From Myxococcales bacterium (lineage in GTDB: Bacteria > Myxococcota_A > Polyangia > Polyangiales > Polyangiaceae), in the NCBI GenBank assembly GCA_016794345.1, contig JAEUKE010000131.1, forward strand, positions 1-64,000: DNA of 64,000 nucleotides, given 5' to 3'. Of this stretch, positions 43,884-51,370 are shown piece after piece. The position numbers were made by a program, and so were the translations under genes. The notes under the pieces are model-generated. The model had not been told where the DNA came from, made no database searches, and was given only the letters and a program-made list of their open reading frames with translations. The stretch's first letter is position 1; each line of letters opens with the position of its first letter.

Positions 43884-45053
43884 TCAGCTCGCGCGGGCGA
43901 GCCGCTCGCCCTTCGCGCCCGATGCCGCGTCCGGAGCCCCGGCCGGCTCGCAGTCCACGATGCGGTCGCGGCCGGCCTCCTTCGCGGCATACAGGCGGCG
44001 GTCGGCGCGCTCGAGGAGATCGGTCGGGGCCTCCCCGGCTGCGTGCACCGCGAGCCCAACCGAGACCGTGACCTTCAGCTTCGCCGAGCCCACGTCGATC
44101 TCCCGCGATCGGATGAGGGTCACCATTCGCTCGGCCAGGGTCCGTGCGTTCTGGGGCGAGGTGTCGGGCAAGACGACGGCGAGCTCTTCGCCGCCGTAGC
44201 GCGCCACGAGATCCGTCCGTCGAGGGAACGCCCGAACGAGGCAGTCGGCGATCTCGCGCAGGACCAGGTCTCCGGCTGGGTGACCGTGTTTGTCGTTGAT
44301 CGACTTGAAACGATCGATGTCGATCATGACGAGGCTGAGCGGGCGCGTGGTGACGGTGGCGAGCGCCGCTTGTTGCGCCAGCGTGGCGTCGAAGACGCGC
44401 CGGTTCGCGAGCTTCGTGAGCGGATCGGTTCCGCCCTCCTTCTTCGCCTCGTCGAGCTGGGTCTCCAGGTTGGCGAGCCGCTCACGGAGGTTCTGCGTCT
44501 CGACCGTGAGGCGCTGATTCTGCTCCTCGAGGAACTGAACCACGCTGCTCGCGAACTCGGTCGCCTCGCGCTTCAGCTCGGTGATCGACTCCGTGGTCGC
44601 GGCCTTGCCCAGGCGCGCCGCCTGGCTCCGCAGCTTCTCGTCCGCCTTGCCGTGCTCCACACACGCGCGGCCCACGCTGTCCACCAGCGCCCAGATCGCT
44701 TCGCGCGCCTCCTTCGTCGAGCGCTCGACGAAGGTCTGCTCCTTCTTGCGGTGGTCCGCGACGAAGCGCACCACGCGGCGCCATTCTCTCCTCGAGGTCT
44801 GCGGGGGAGGGCTCTTGTCGTCGGCCCGCTTGTCGAGCGGCGCGGCGATGAGCACGTGCTCGGCGCACCGCTCGAAGGACTCCGCGATGAGACTTTTGTC
44901 CTCCTCACCGACGGTGAACGCGTGCTTGCCGAGCGCACGCAGGATGTCGGCGGCGGCGTCGAGGACGTCGTCGACCGATACTTCGCTCGAAGCAGGCGGT
45001 TCCTCGACCGCTCGCGTCGGCTCGGGACCCTTTGCGGTCTTGCGCCAGAACAT
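43884..45053 (-). CDS. Diguanylate cyclase (GGDEF)
   Basis: 389-residue soluble enzyme making cyclic di-GMP. A helical N-terminal region (about 30-215) includes a coiled coil (FLEEQNQRLTVETQNLRERL) that probably mediates dimerisation. The GGDEF domain runs from about 220: DPLTKLANRR, VMIDIDRFKSINDKHGH, active site YGGEEL. The product-inhibition I-site RxxD (RRTD) precedes it by five residues, so feedback inhibition is expected. No EAL domain or membrane segment is present; the N-terminal domain is of unknown type. Convergent with the 74-residue membrane protein. Confidence 0.93.
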   Translation of the reverse strand: MFWRKTAKGPEPTRAVEEPPASSEVSVDDVLDAAADILRALGKHAFTVGEEDKSLIAESFERCAEHVLIAAPLDKRADDKSPPPQTSRREWRRVVRFVADHRKKEQTFVERSTKEAREAIWALVDSVGRACVEHGKADEKLRSQAARLGKAATTESITELKREATEFASSVVQFLEEQNQRLTVETQNLRERLANLETQLDEAKKEGGTDPLTKLANRRVFDATLAQQAALATVTTRPLSLVMIDIDRFKSINDKHGHPAGDLVLREIADCLVRAFPRRTDLVARYGGEELAVVLPDTSPQNARTLAERMVTLIRSREIDVGSAKLKVTVSVGLAVHAAGEAPTDLLERADRRLYAAKEAGRDRIVDCEPAGAPDAASGAKGERLARAS

Positions 45054-45157
45054 TGACGGTGTCCACGGAACGGCACGGGCGGCGCGCGGCTTAACCCTGG
45101 AATCGGACGAGCGCGAAGCACCCCTCGACGTCGGCGGTTTTGTTACCCTCCGCGCCC

Positions 45158-45784
45158 ATGATCAAGACAGGCGACAAGGCGCCGAGCTTCTCGCTCCCGG
45201 CCGACGACGGCACGACGATCTCGCTCGCGTCCCTCAAGGGCAAACACGCGGTGGTCTACTTCTACCCGAAGGACGACACGCCGGGCTGCACGGTCGAGGC
45301 GAAGGATTTCTCGGCGGCGATGGGCAAGCTGCAGAAGGCAGGCGCTGTGGTGCTCGGCGTCTCGAAGGACTCGATCGCGAGCCACTGCAAGTTCCGCGAC
45401 AAACACGCGCTCAAGATCCGTCTCTTGTCCGACCCCGACCTGTCGACTCACAGGGCGTATGGCGCGTTTGGCGAGAAGACGATGTACGGCAAGAAGGTCG
45501 AAGGCGTCATCCGCAGCACCTTCCTGATCGGCCCCGACGGGAAGGTGAAGCGTGCGTGGCCCAGCGTGAAGGTCGCGGGTCACGTGGACGCGGTCCTCGC
45601 CGAGCTGACCGGCGGGGGGGCCGCCGCTCCGGCGAAGAAGGCCGCCGCTCCGGCGAAGAAGGCCGCCGCTCCGGCGAAGAAGGCTGCCGCTCCGGCGAAG
45701 AAGGCTGCCGCTCCGGCAAAGAAGGCTGCCGCTCCGGCGAAGAAGACCGCGAAGAAGGTCAGCGGCGGAAAAGTCCGCTCTTGA
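45158..45784 (+). CDS. bcp: PrxQ/Bcp peroxiredoxin with Lys-rich repeat tail
   Basis: 208 residues. The Bcp/PrxQ domain (1-153) has peroxidatic Cys in DDTPGCTVEAKDF (about 44). The second Cys five residues later, as in E. coli Bcp, is missing; a Cys in SIASHCKFRDK is placed where the alpha-3 resolving Cys of other PrxQ proteins lies. It reduces peroxides with thiols. The last 50 residues are six exact AAAPAKK repeats and a short basic end, a histone H1-like tail that could bind DNA or another polyanion. The ATG at 45158 gives MIKTGDKAPSF; an in-frame ATG six codons earlier is also possible. Confidence 0.92.
   Translation: MIKTGDKAPSFSLPADDGTTISLASLKGKHAVVYFYPKDDTPGCTVEAKDFSAAMGKLQKAGAVVLGVSKDSIASHCKFRDKHALKIRLLSDPDLSTHRAYGAFGEKTMYGKKVEGVIRSTFLIGPDGKVKRAWPSVKVAGHVDAVLAELTGGGAAAPAKKAAAPAKKAAAPAKKAAAPAKKAAAPAKKAAAPAKKTAKKVSGGKVRS
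45620..45745 (+). repeat. Tandem repeat, 21 bp x 6
   Basis: Six in-frame copies of GCCGCCGCTCCGGCGAAGAAG and third-base variants (GCT for GCC, GCA for GCG) encoding AAAPAKK. The copies differ only at synonymous sites, so length changes by slippage would keep the frame. It makes the basic tail of the peroxiredoxin. Confidence 0.9.
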
Positions 45785-46664
45785 ACCGGCGGAGGCTCGG
45801 CGTCTCGCTCTGCGTGAGCGAGTCGACGAAGTCTCCCCACATCTCCTGCATGGTCCCGTAGCGCTCGCGCATGTCGATCGCGAGCGCTCGGCGGGTCCAC
45901 TCGTCGACGACGGGCGAGAGCTCCGGGCGGAACTCCGTGAGCCGCGGGCGGGGCGCCGTCGTCGCCAGCTCGTAGAGCTGCAGCGTGGAGCCGGCGGTGA
46001 AGGGGGGCTGGCCGGCGAGCGTCCGGAAGATGACCGCGGCGAACGAGTAGATGTCGGACCGGTGGTCGAACGGGTGGCTGCGCCAGATCTCGGGCGAGAT
46101 GTAGCTGGGCGAGCCCGCGATCATGCCGGCGTCGGTGATCTCCTCGAAGTCGGGCGTCTTGGCGAGGCCGAAGTCCATCAGCCGCGTGCCGCCGCCGACG
46201 TGGGGATCCATCAGGAAGATGTTCGGCGGCTTCACGTCCCGGTGGATGATCCCCTTCGAGTGGGCCGTCCCGAGGGCGTGCGCCACGGGCTCGAGGACCT
46301 CGATCACCGCGGCCGGGCTCATCCGGTCGCCGAAGCTCTCGATCTCGTAGAGGTGCGTGTCGAGCGGCTCGCCCTCGAGCAGCTCCATCACCATGTAGAC
46401 GAAGCCGCGCGCGTCGGTGTCGAACTCGTGCACCTGGACGACGCTCGTGCCCCACAGCGCGGCGAGCGACTGCGCCTCTCGCCAGAGCCGGAGGACGTAT
46501 TGGTCCTGGTCCGCGACCTCGCCGTTCAGCACCTTCACCGCCACCGGCTGGTTCAGCTCGGTGTCCAGGGCGCGGAATACCGTGCCGTGACCGCCCCTCC
46601 CGATCTCGCTCTCGAGGAGGTAGCGGCCAGCGACGCGGTCGCCTGGGTAGATGACGAACGTCAT
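45759..46664 (-). CDS. Soluble Ser/Thr protein kinase
   Basis: 301 residues, a complete Hanks-type kinase domain without any membrane segment. GRGGHG is at 22-27, the ATP Lys44 in VAVKVL, then HRDVKPPN, MDFGLAK and SPEIW (Glu form of APE). It starts MTFVIYPGDRVAGRY. The C-terminus is short, with no sensor domain, so it probably takes input from a partner. The 3' end overlaps the convergent peroxiredoxin gene by 26 bases, inside the basic tail region. Confidence 0.92.
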   Translation of the reverse strand: MTFVIYPGDRVAGRYLLESEIGRGGHGTVFRALDTELNQPVAVKVLNGEVADQDQYVLRLWREAQSLAALWGTSVVQVHEFDTDARGFVYMVMELLEGEPLDTHLYEIESFGDRMSPAAVIEVLEPVAHALGTAHSKGIIHRDVKPPNIFLMDPHVGGGTRLMDFGLAKTPDFEEITDAGMIAGSPSYISPEIWRSHPFDHRSDIYSFAAVIFRTLAGQPPFTAGSTLQLYELATTAPRPRLTEFRPELSPVVDEWTRRALAIDMRERYGTMQEMWGDFVDSLTQSETPSLRRFKSGLFRR

Positions 46665-46774
46665 GGCGTTACGGAAGTGGAGGCCTGCGCCTCCCGCCCT
46701 CCGCCACATACCAGCTTTGTAACGGGGCCGGGGAGGGCGATCATGTTACCAGCCTCGTGCGACAAGAGAGCGTC

Positions 46775-47422
46775 ATGTCAGCGTCCCCGGCCGATGCTGC
46801 CCCCCGGGAGGGGCCGAAGCTTTACGCCGAGCTCCCTTTTCGGGCGCGGATGCTCCGCGCCGCCGGCATCGCCTTCACGATCTACCACGTGGGAGCGGTC
46901 CTCGTCGGCGGCGCGGTCTCCGAGGTGCGCGGGTTCTTCAACCCCGTCTTCGGCTTCTATGGCGAAGGCCTGCGGATGACGAACTCGTGGGGCATGTTCG
47001 GCAAGCCGCCGAACTCGACCCACGTGACGATCGAGGTCGACACCAAGGAGGGGCGAGGGATCGTGGTCTCCACCACGCGAGGCCAGGACCGCTCCTTCTT
47101 CGAGCGGGTGCGCGACACGCGTATCCGCAAGATCCAGGGCAAGCTGACCGAGGAGGGCGACAGGAACCGCTTCGGGCAGGCCTACCTCGACTACTTCTGC
47201 AAACACCCGCCGCCGGGCCACACGGAGGTCCGCGTCGTGCGCGCGGTCAACGTCCTCCACGAGCTCAAAGACGATGACGGAAAGGTCACACGTGGCGCGT
47301 CCACCCGCATCCTCTTCACGCGACGATGTGCGGGCAACGCGCCGTTCTTGCCGTGGGTGCCCAGGGCACCCGCCACCGCGCCCTCACGTGGGCCCAACCC
47401 CGGCGGGGAGGGGGAGCTGTGA
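46775..47422 (+). CDS. Predicted membrane protein, partner of HTTM protein
   Basis: 215 residues. One hydrophobic segment lies at about 33-52 (GIAFTIYHVGAVLVGG), followed by a soluble region with TNSWGMFGKPPNSTH and RNRFGQAYLDYFC, and a Pro-rich tail. Starting at ATG 46775 is chosen over GTG 46757. The stop overlaps the GTG of the HTTM gene (GTGA), so the two products are made together and may work as a complex. Small proteins coupled to HTTM genes are common in bacteria; function unknown. Confidence 0.8.
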   Translation: MSASPADAAPREGPKLYAELPFRARMLRAAGIAFTIYHVGAVLVGGAVSEVRGFFNPVFGFYGEGLRMTNSWGMFGKPPNSTHVTIEVDTKEGRGIVVSTTRGQDRSFFERVRDTRIRKIQGKLTEEGDRNRFGQAYLDYFCKHPPPGHTEVRVVRAVNVLHELKDDDGKVTRGASTRILFTRRCAGNAPFLPWVPRAPATAPSRGPNPGGEGEL

Positions 47423-48366
47423 GCCGGATGGAGCGCGCCGAGCGCCTCTTCTTGAAGTTCTTCGCGGCTCCGACGAACGGCGCGCCGGCGGCCCTGTTCC
47501 GCGTGCTCTTGGGCCTGCTCGCTTGCTGGCAGACCGTCGGCGTCTGGCTCAACCTGGAGCGCTTCTGGGGCGACAAGGGGCTCATCCCCTACGCCATCGT
47601 CGGGGGGGACAAGTACCAGTTCCTCACGCCGTTTTTCTGGGTGTCCGAGAGCAAGGGCCTCCTCTACGGGCTTGCGATCGCGTTCACCGTCTCGAGCGTG
47701 GCCATCCTCGTGGGGCTCTATCCGCGCGTGTTCGCGCTGGTGCTCGCGTACGTCCACCTGTGTTTCCAGTACAGAAACCCGTTCATTCTCAACAGCGGCG
47801 ACAGGCTCTTCATGATCGTGGCGGCGCTCGCCGTCGCTGTCCCGCTCGGCCATCGATTCAGCGTCGACGCGCTCGTCCGCAAGCTCCGCAAGAAGCCTGC
47901 GCCGCCCACGCCACACGTCTGGGGTCTGCGCCTCCTGCAGATCCAGGTCGCGTACGTCTACCTGAACTCGACGCTCGCGAAGCTCGGCAACACGCGCTGG
48001 CGCACCGGGATGGCTCTGCGCGACGTGCTCGCCTCGCCCGTCTTCGCCGAGTGGCCCACGTACGTCGACTTCACGCCGATCATCTGGTTTCTGACCTACT
48101 CGACGCTCCTCTTCGAGCTGGCGTTCCCGCTCCTCCTCTGGTTCCGGAGGCCGCGGCGCTGGCTCATCGCCTTCGGCGTCTTGTTCCACCTGGGCATCGA
48201 CTCGACGATGCTCATCCCCATCTTCAGCTACATCATGATCGTGACCTATGCGGCCTGCCTCGACGACGAAGACATGGCGGCGCTCGGTCGCTTCTTCTCG
48301 CGGCTCTTTCGTCGTGCTCCGGCTCCCGTGAAGTCGGAGGAGGCCGCGGCTGCTCCGGGCGCTTAG
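47419..48366 (+). CDS. HTTM-domain membrane protein
   Basis: 315-residue polytopic membrane protein of the HTTM (horizontally transferred transmembrane) family, related to vitamin K-dependent gamma-carboxylase. Typical sequence is FRVLLGLLACWQTVGVW, the loop FWGDKGLIPYAI, YRNPFILNSGDRLFM, LQIQVAYVYLNSTLAKL and the late FHLGIDSTMLI. The GTG at 47419 overlaps the previous stop. Bacterial members have no proven reaction. The gene's 3' end overlaps the next gene's predicted CTG start by 17 bases. Confidence 0.9.
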   Translation: MSRMERAERLFLKFFAAPTNGAPAALFRVLLGLLACWQTVGVWLNLERFWGDKGLIPYAIVGGDKYQFLTPFFWVSESKGLLYGLAIAFTVSSVAILVGLYPRVFALVLAYVHLCFQYRNPFILNSGDRLFMIVAALAVAVPLGHRFSVDALVRKLRKKPAPPTPHVWGLRLLQIQVAYVYLNSTLAKLGNTRWRTGMALRDVLASPVFAEWPTYVDFTPIIWFLTYSTLLFELAFPLLLWFRRPRRWLIAFGVLFHLGIDSTMLIPIFSYIMIVTYAACLDDEDMAALGRFFSRLFRRAPAPVKSEEAAAAPGA

Positions 48367-49270
48367 CTCCGTCGCGGCTCTCGCGGCCGCGGCCTGCGCC
48401 TGCGGCGAGCAACCCACCCCGCCGGCGTCGCGGACACGGCCCGAACCGGTCGAGATCTGGATAGGTGGCGACGTCCACGTGGGCGATCGCGCGGCGGGGC
48501 GTCTCGACGCGCTCGGCCCGCTTCTGTCGGGAGCGACGGGCGTGATCAACCTCGAAGGCCCGGTAGGGCCAGAGCCGTCGCCCGGCGAAGGCGTGCGCTT
48601 GCACAACGATCCGGCGGCGCTCTGGGCGCTTCACGACGCCGGCGTCCGCGTCGTCGGCATCGCCAACAACCACGCGATGGACGCTGGCGAGGGCGCGCCG
48701 TCGGCGACGGCGGCTGCGCTGCGCGAAGCGGGCCTCGTGCCCGCGGGGCTCGACGCTGCCGAGGCGGTGGTCGTCGTCCGAGGCAAGAAGGTGGCGGTGA
48801 CCGCGCACGATCTCGCGCGCGGCGCCCCGCCGACGCTGCGCGACGATCTCGCGCGGGCGGCGTCGAAGGCGGACGTGCTCGTCGCGACGTTCCACGTGAC
48901 GGGCCCGCCCTCCTACCTCCCGCGCCCTGAGCTCCGCGAGGCCGTCGAGGTCGCGCTCGGCGCGGGGGCTCGCGTCGTCGCCGCGCACGGGACCCACGCG
49001 GTCGCGCCAGTCGAGCGGCGCGACGGCTCGATCATCGCTTGGGGGCTCGGCAACTTGCTCTTCTCCTGCGATTGCACCGAGGAGATCGACGGCGCCATCC
49101 TCCGCGCCTCGATCGGTCAGGAGCGGGTCGACGCGCAGATCATCCCCATCGACGCGGGCCTGCGCGGGGGCGCGGCGCGCCTGTCTCACGACCCCGCGTT
49201 GCTCATCGACCTGTTCGAGGCGATCGGCTCGAGCCCGCTCGAGCGCAACGGGACGGTGGCGCGCTTCTAG
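48350..49270 (+). CDS. CapA-like metallophosphatase lipoprotein (CTG start)
   Basis: 306 residues if started at CTG 48350. This start gives a clean lipoprotein signal (LRALSSVAALAAAAC) and follows GGAGGAGG at 48336-48343, an excellent ribosome binding site. The first ATG/GTG/TTG in frame, GTG 48479, would delete the signal and cut the metal motif IWIGGDVHVGD. The domain is of the CapA/PGA_cap type: VINLEGPVG, ANNHAMDAG (NNH motif), VAAHGTHAVAPVER and AWGLGNLLFSC. CapA proteins assist poly-gamma-glutamate or capsule production; no such operon is here. Translational coupling with the HTTM gene is likely. Confidence 0.82.
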   Translation: MLRALSSVAALAAAACACGEQPTPPASRTRPEPVEIWIGGDVHVGDRAAGRLDALGPLLSGATGVINLEGPVGPEPSPGEGVRLHNDPAALWALHDAGVRVVGIANNHAMDAGEGAPSATAAALREAGLVPAGLDAAEAVVVVRGKKVAVTAHDLARGAPPTLRDDLARAASKADVLVATFHVTGPPSYLPRPELREAVEVALGAGARVVAAHGTHAVAPVERRDGSIIAWGLGNLLFSCDCTEEIDGAILRASIGQERVDAQIIPIDAGLRGGAARLSHDPALLIDLFEAIGSSPLERNGTVARF

Positions 49271-49331
49271 CGGCAGCCATTGTCGCCTGGCTGATGGCGA
49301 GTGTATGCCGCCCGCTCGATCGGAGCTTCCC

Positions 49332-49726
49332 ATGTGGTCTTTCGCGCGCACCGTCCTCGCCTCCCTACTCGTCACGGTTCCACTCGCCTGCGGTGACGAC
49401 CAAGGCTCCGGCGGCGCTGGCGGAGGGACGGCCACTTCTGGTCGCCTCTTTCGTCGGACCTCGTGGGCGCTCCGGCGCGCATCGTCGGGTACGGGCAGAC
49501 GCTCTACGAGGAGCCGAACGCGAGCAAACACGACGCGCTCACCGTGCTCGCGGCGATCGACGAGGGGGATACGATCACGGTCGGCGACCTGGATCACAGG
49601 ACCTGCATCGGAGACTCCGGCGGCCCTGCGCTCGTCTTCGTGGACGGCGTGGAGACGGTGATCGGGGTCAACTCCTACACGGACCTCGTGCTCGCGCGCC
49701 GGCGAGCGAAGCGCACCTCCCGCTGA
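49332..49726 (+). pseudogene. Serine protease remnant (trypsin-like, S1)
   Basis: Two pieces in different frames. At 49332 a lipoprotein signal and linker begin (SLLVTVPLACGDDQGSGGAGGG). From about 49435 another frame continues HFWSPLSSDLVGAPARIVGYG to CIGDSGGPALVFVDGVETVIGV, the Ser-active-site region of a trypsin-like protease. The parts carrying the catalytic His and Asp are missing. Near 49690 a third frame reads SEAHLPLIQ, the usual C-terminal helix. This is explained by an internal deletion plus frameshifts. It is not expected to make active protease. It lies between the CapA-like gene and the tethered sigma factor. Confidence 0.75.
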
Positions 49727-49744
49727 TCCAGGTAGCCTGGGCGG

Positions 49745-50665
49745 GTGGACGTCTCGAGCGACGTCCTCGGTCACACAGTCCCGTCAGCGGCGATGTACCC
49801 GTCGATGACGGCCACTGCAGACGTCCGAGCGGCGCTCGCCTCCCGCCCGCTTCACCGTGAGCTCAGTGCCATGGTGAGTCGGCGCGTGCCGCGAACCGAG
49901 GTGGATGACGTGGTCCAATCCGTTCTTTGCGACGCGCTTGCGGCCGGGAATGTGCCTCCGGACCCCGCGGAAGTGCCGCGTTGGGTCATGGGCATCGCCC
50001 GGCACAAGATCGCTGACTTCCACCGCCGTGCGGGGCGGTTCCAGCCCGAGGCCGCGGTGGAAGCGATGGCGGTGGATCCCGTCGAGGACCGCGACCTCCT
50101 CCAGCGTGTGGTCGGAGAGACCGCCCGATGCTCCTCCAATCAGCGCGTCCTCGGCTGGATCATGCGGGAGCACGCCGGTGATCACCTGTACGAGATCGCC
50201 GCCGAGGAGGACTTGCCTGCAGACGTCGTCCGCAAGCGAGTCTCGCGGTTCCGTCAGGTTCTCCGCGCCCGCTGGCTCTGGGCCGCGGCGGCGTCCTTCG
50301 CCCTCCTCGTGCTCGCGCTCCGAGCGGGCTCGAGCATCGAGCCACGGCGACTCGACGGTCACCAGCTCGTGGCGGGTCATGTCGACCGAACGCTCCGGGT
50401 GGTCGATCTGGACCTTCCACAGACCGTCGATCCTTCGGTCGCGGCCGTGCTCGAAGCCGAGGCCCGACTCACGACCGTGACGTTGCGTGGCGACGCGGTC
50501 ACGGTCGAGAGCCCGTCTCGTCGTCTGCATGGCCGACTCGTCACGCGGTCCGAGTCGCACGCGACGCTGCGCCTCGACGACGGCCGCACGTTCCCTCTCG
50601 AGCTGGACGTGACGACTGGCCAGCTCGTCATTCGTACCGGTGGCGCAACAGTCGTCGTGGAGTGA
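49745..50665 (+). CDS. ECF-type sigma factor with C-terminal membrane anchor
   Basis: 306 residues. Residues about 35-98 match sigma-70 region 2 (EVDDVVQSVLCDALAAG, VPRWVMGIARHKIADFHRR) and 135-176 match region 4 (EIAAEEDLPADVVRKRVSRFRQVLRA). Residues 177-195 are a membrane span (WLWAAAASFALLVLAL), followed by a 110-residue periplasmic beta-rich domain with no known family. A sigma factor joined to a membrane sensor would need release or would be an anti-sigma-like regulator in one chain. Start GTG 49745; ATG 49793 or 49805 are alternatives that keep both regions. It heads a plus-strand set of envelope genes to 54018. Confidence 0.8.
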   Translation: MDVSSDVLGHTVPSAAMYPSMTATADVRAALASRPLHRELSAMVSRRVPRTEVDDVVQSVLCDALAAGNVPPDPAEVPRWVMGIARHKIADFHRRAGRFQPEAAVEAMAVDPVEDRDLLQRVVGETARCSSNQRVLGWIMREHAGDHLYEIAAEEDLPADVVRKRVSRFRQVLRARWLWAAAASFALLVLALRAGSSIEPRRLDGHQLVAGHVDRTLRVVDLDLPQTVDPSVAAVLEAEARLTTVTLRGDAVTVESPSRRLHGRLVTRSESHATLRLDDGRTFPLELDVTTGQLVIRTGGATVVVE

Positions 50666-50706
50666 CGCGACACCGTCTTTCCCACCGGCCTGCTAGGCTC
50701 CGTCCC

Positions 50707-51360
50707 ATGAGGCTTGGCCGTTCTCTGGTGCTCACGATCTCGTTCCTCGTCGCCTGTGGTGATCAAGCGGCGCCACCCCAGCCGAAGGCCGACACCGCGA
50801 CCGCCACGACCACGACGACCGCCACCGCGGCGACGACCGCCAGCGCCGCCCCGACCGAGTCGGCCGCCGCAACCGAGCCGAGCGCCGCGCCGGCCACGAG
50901 CGCGAGCGCCGTCGCGAGCGCGGACGCCAAGGGCACGCCCGGCGGAACGACCACCGCGGCGCCCAGCGCCAGCGCGCAAGCGAGCGCCAAGCCGGACGTG
51001 GAAGGCGAGCAGAAGAAGGGCGGCTCGTTCAGCGCGTACCTGTCGGCGAAGCCCTCCTACAAGAAGGGCCAGCCGGCCACGGTCACGGCGATCGTGAACG
51101 CGCTCGGCGAGTACCACGTGAATCAGGAGTACCCGTACAAGTTCAAGATGGGCACCGCGCCCGCCGGGGTCACGTACCCGGAGGCCGTCGTCCGCAGCGT
51201 GAACCGCTCCGAGAAGCGCGCGACGATGTCCATCCCGTTCACGCCGGATGCTTCGGGCACGGCGACAATCAGCGGCGAGTGCGCGCTGTCGGTCTGCACG
51301 GACTCGAACTGCGTCATCGAGAAGGTCCCGCTTTCGGTCACCGTGAAGGTCGAGGACTGA
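50707..51360 (+). CDS. Lipoprotein with DsbD-alpha-like domain
   Basis: 217 residues. The signal peptide ends SFLVAC (Cys17). Residues 20-105 are an Ala/Thr/Ser linker. The C-terminal domain (about 110-217) is an immunoglobulin-like fold with NALGEYHVNQEYPYKF and ends ISGECALSVCTDSNCVIEKV, with three Cys. This resembles the periplasmic alpha domain of DsbD-type proteins, which accept electrons through a Cys pair, though the DsbD motif differs. Redox or copper handling are possible roles. The gap to the sigma gene is 41 bases and to the next gene 10 bases. Confidence 0.8.
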   Translation: MRLGRSLVLTISFLVACGDQAAPPQPKADTATATTTTTATAATTASAAPTESAAATEPSAAPATSASAVASADAKGTPGGTTTAAPSASAQASAKPDVEGEQKKGGSFSAYLSAKPSYKKGQPATVTAIVNALGEYHVNQEYPYKFKMGTAPAGVTYPEAVVRSVNRSEKRATMSIPFTPDASGTATISGECALSVCTDSNCVIEKVPLSVTVKVED

Positions 51361-51370
51361 GCGCCCCGCC

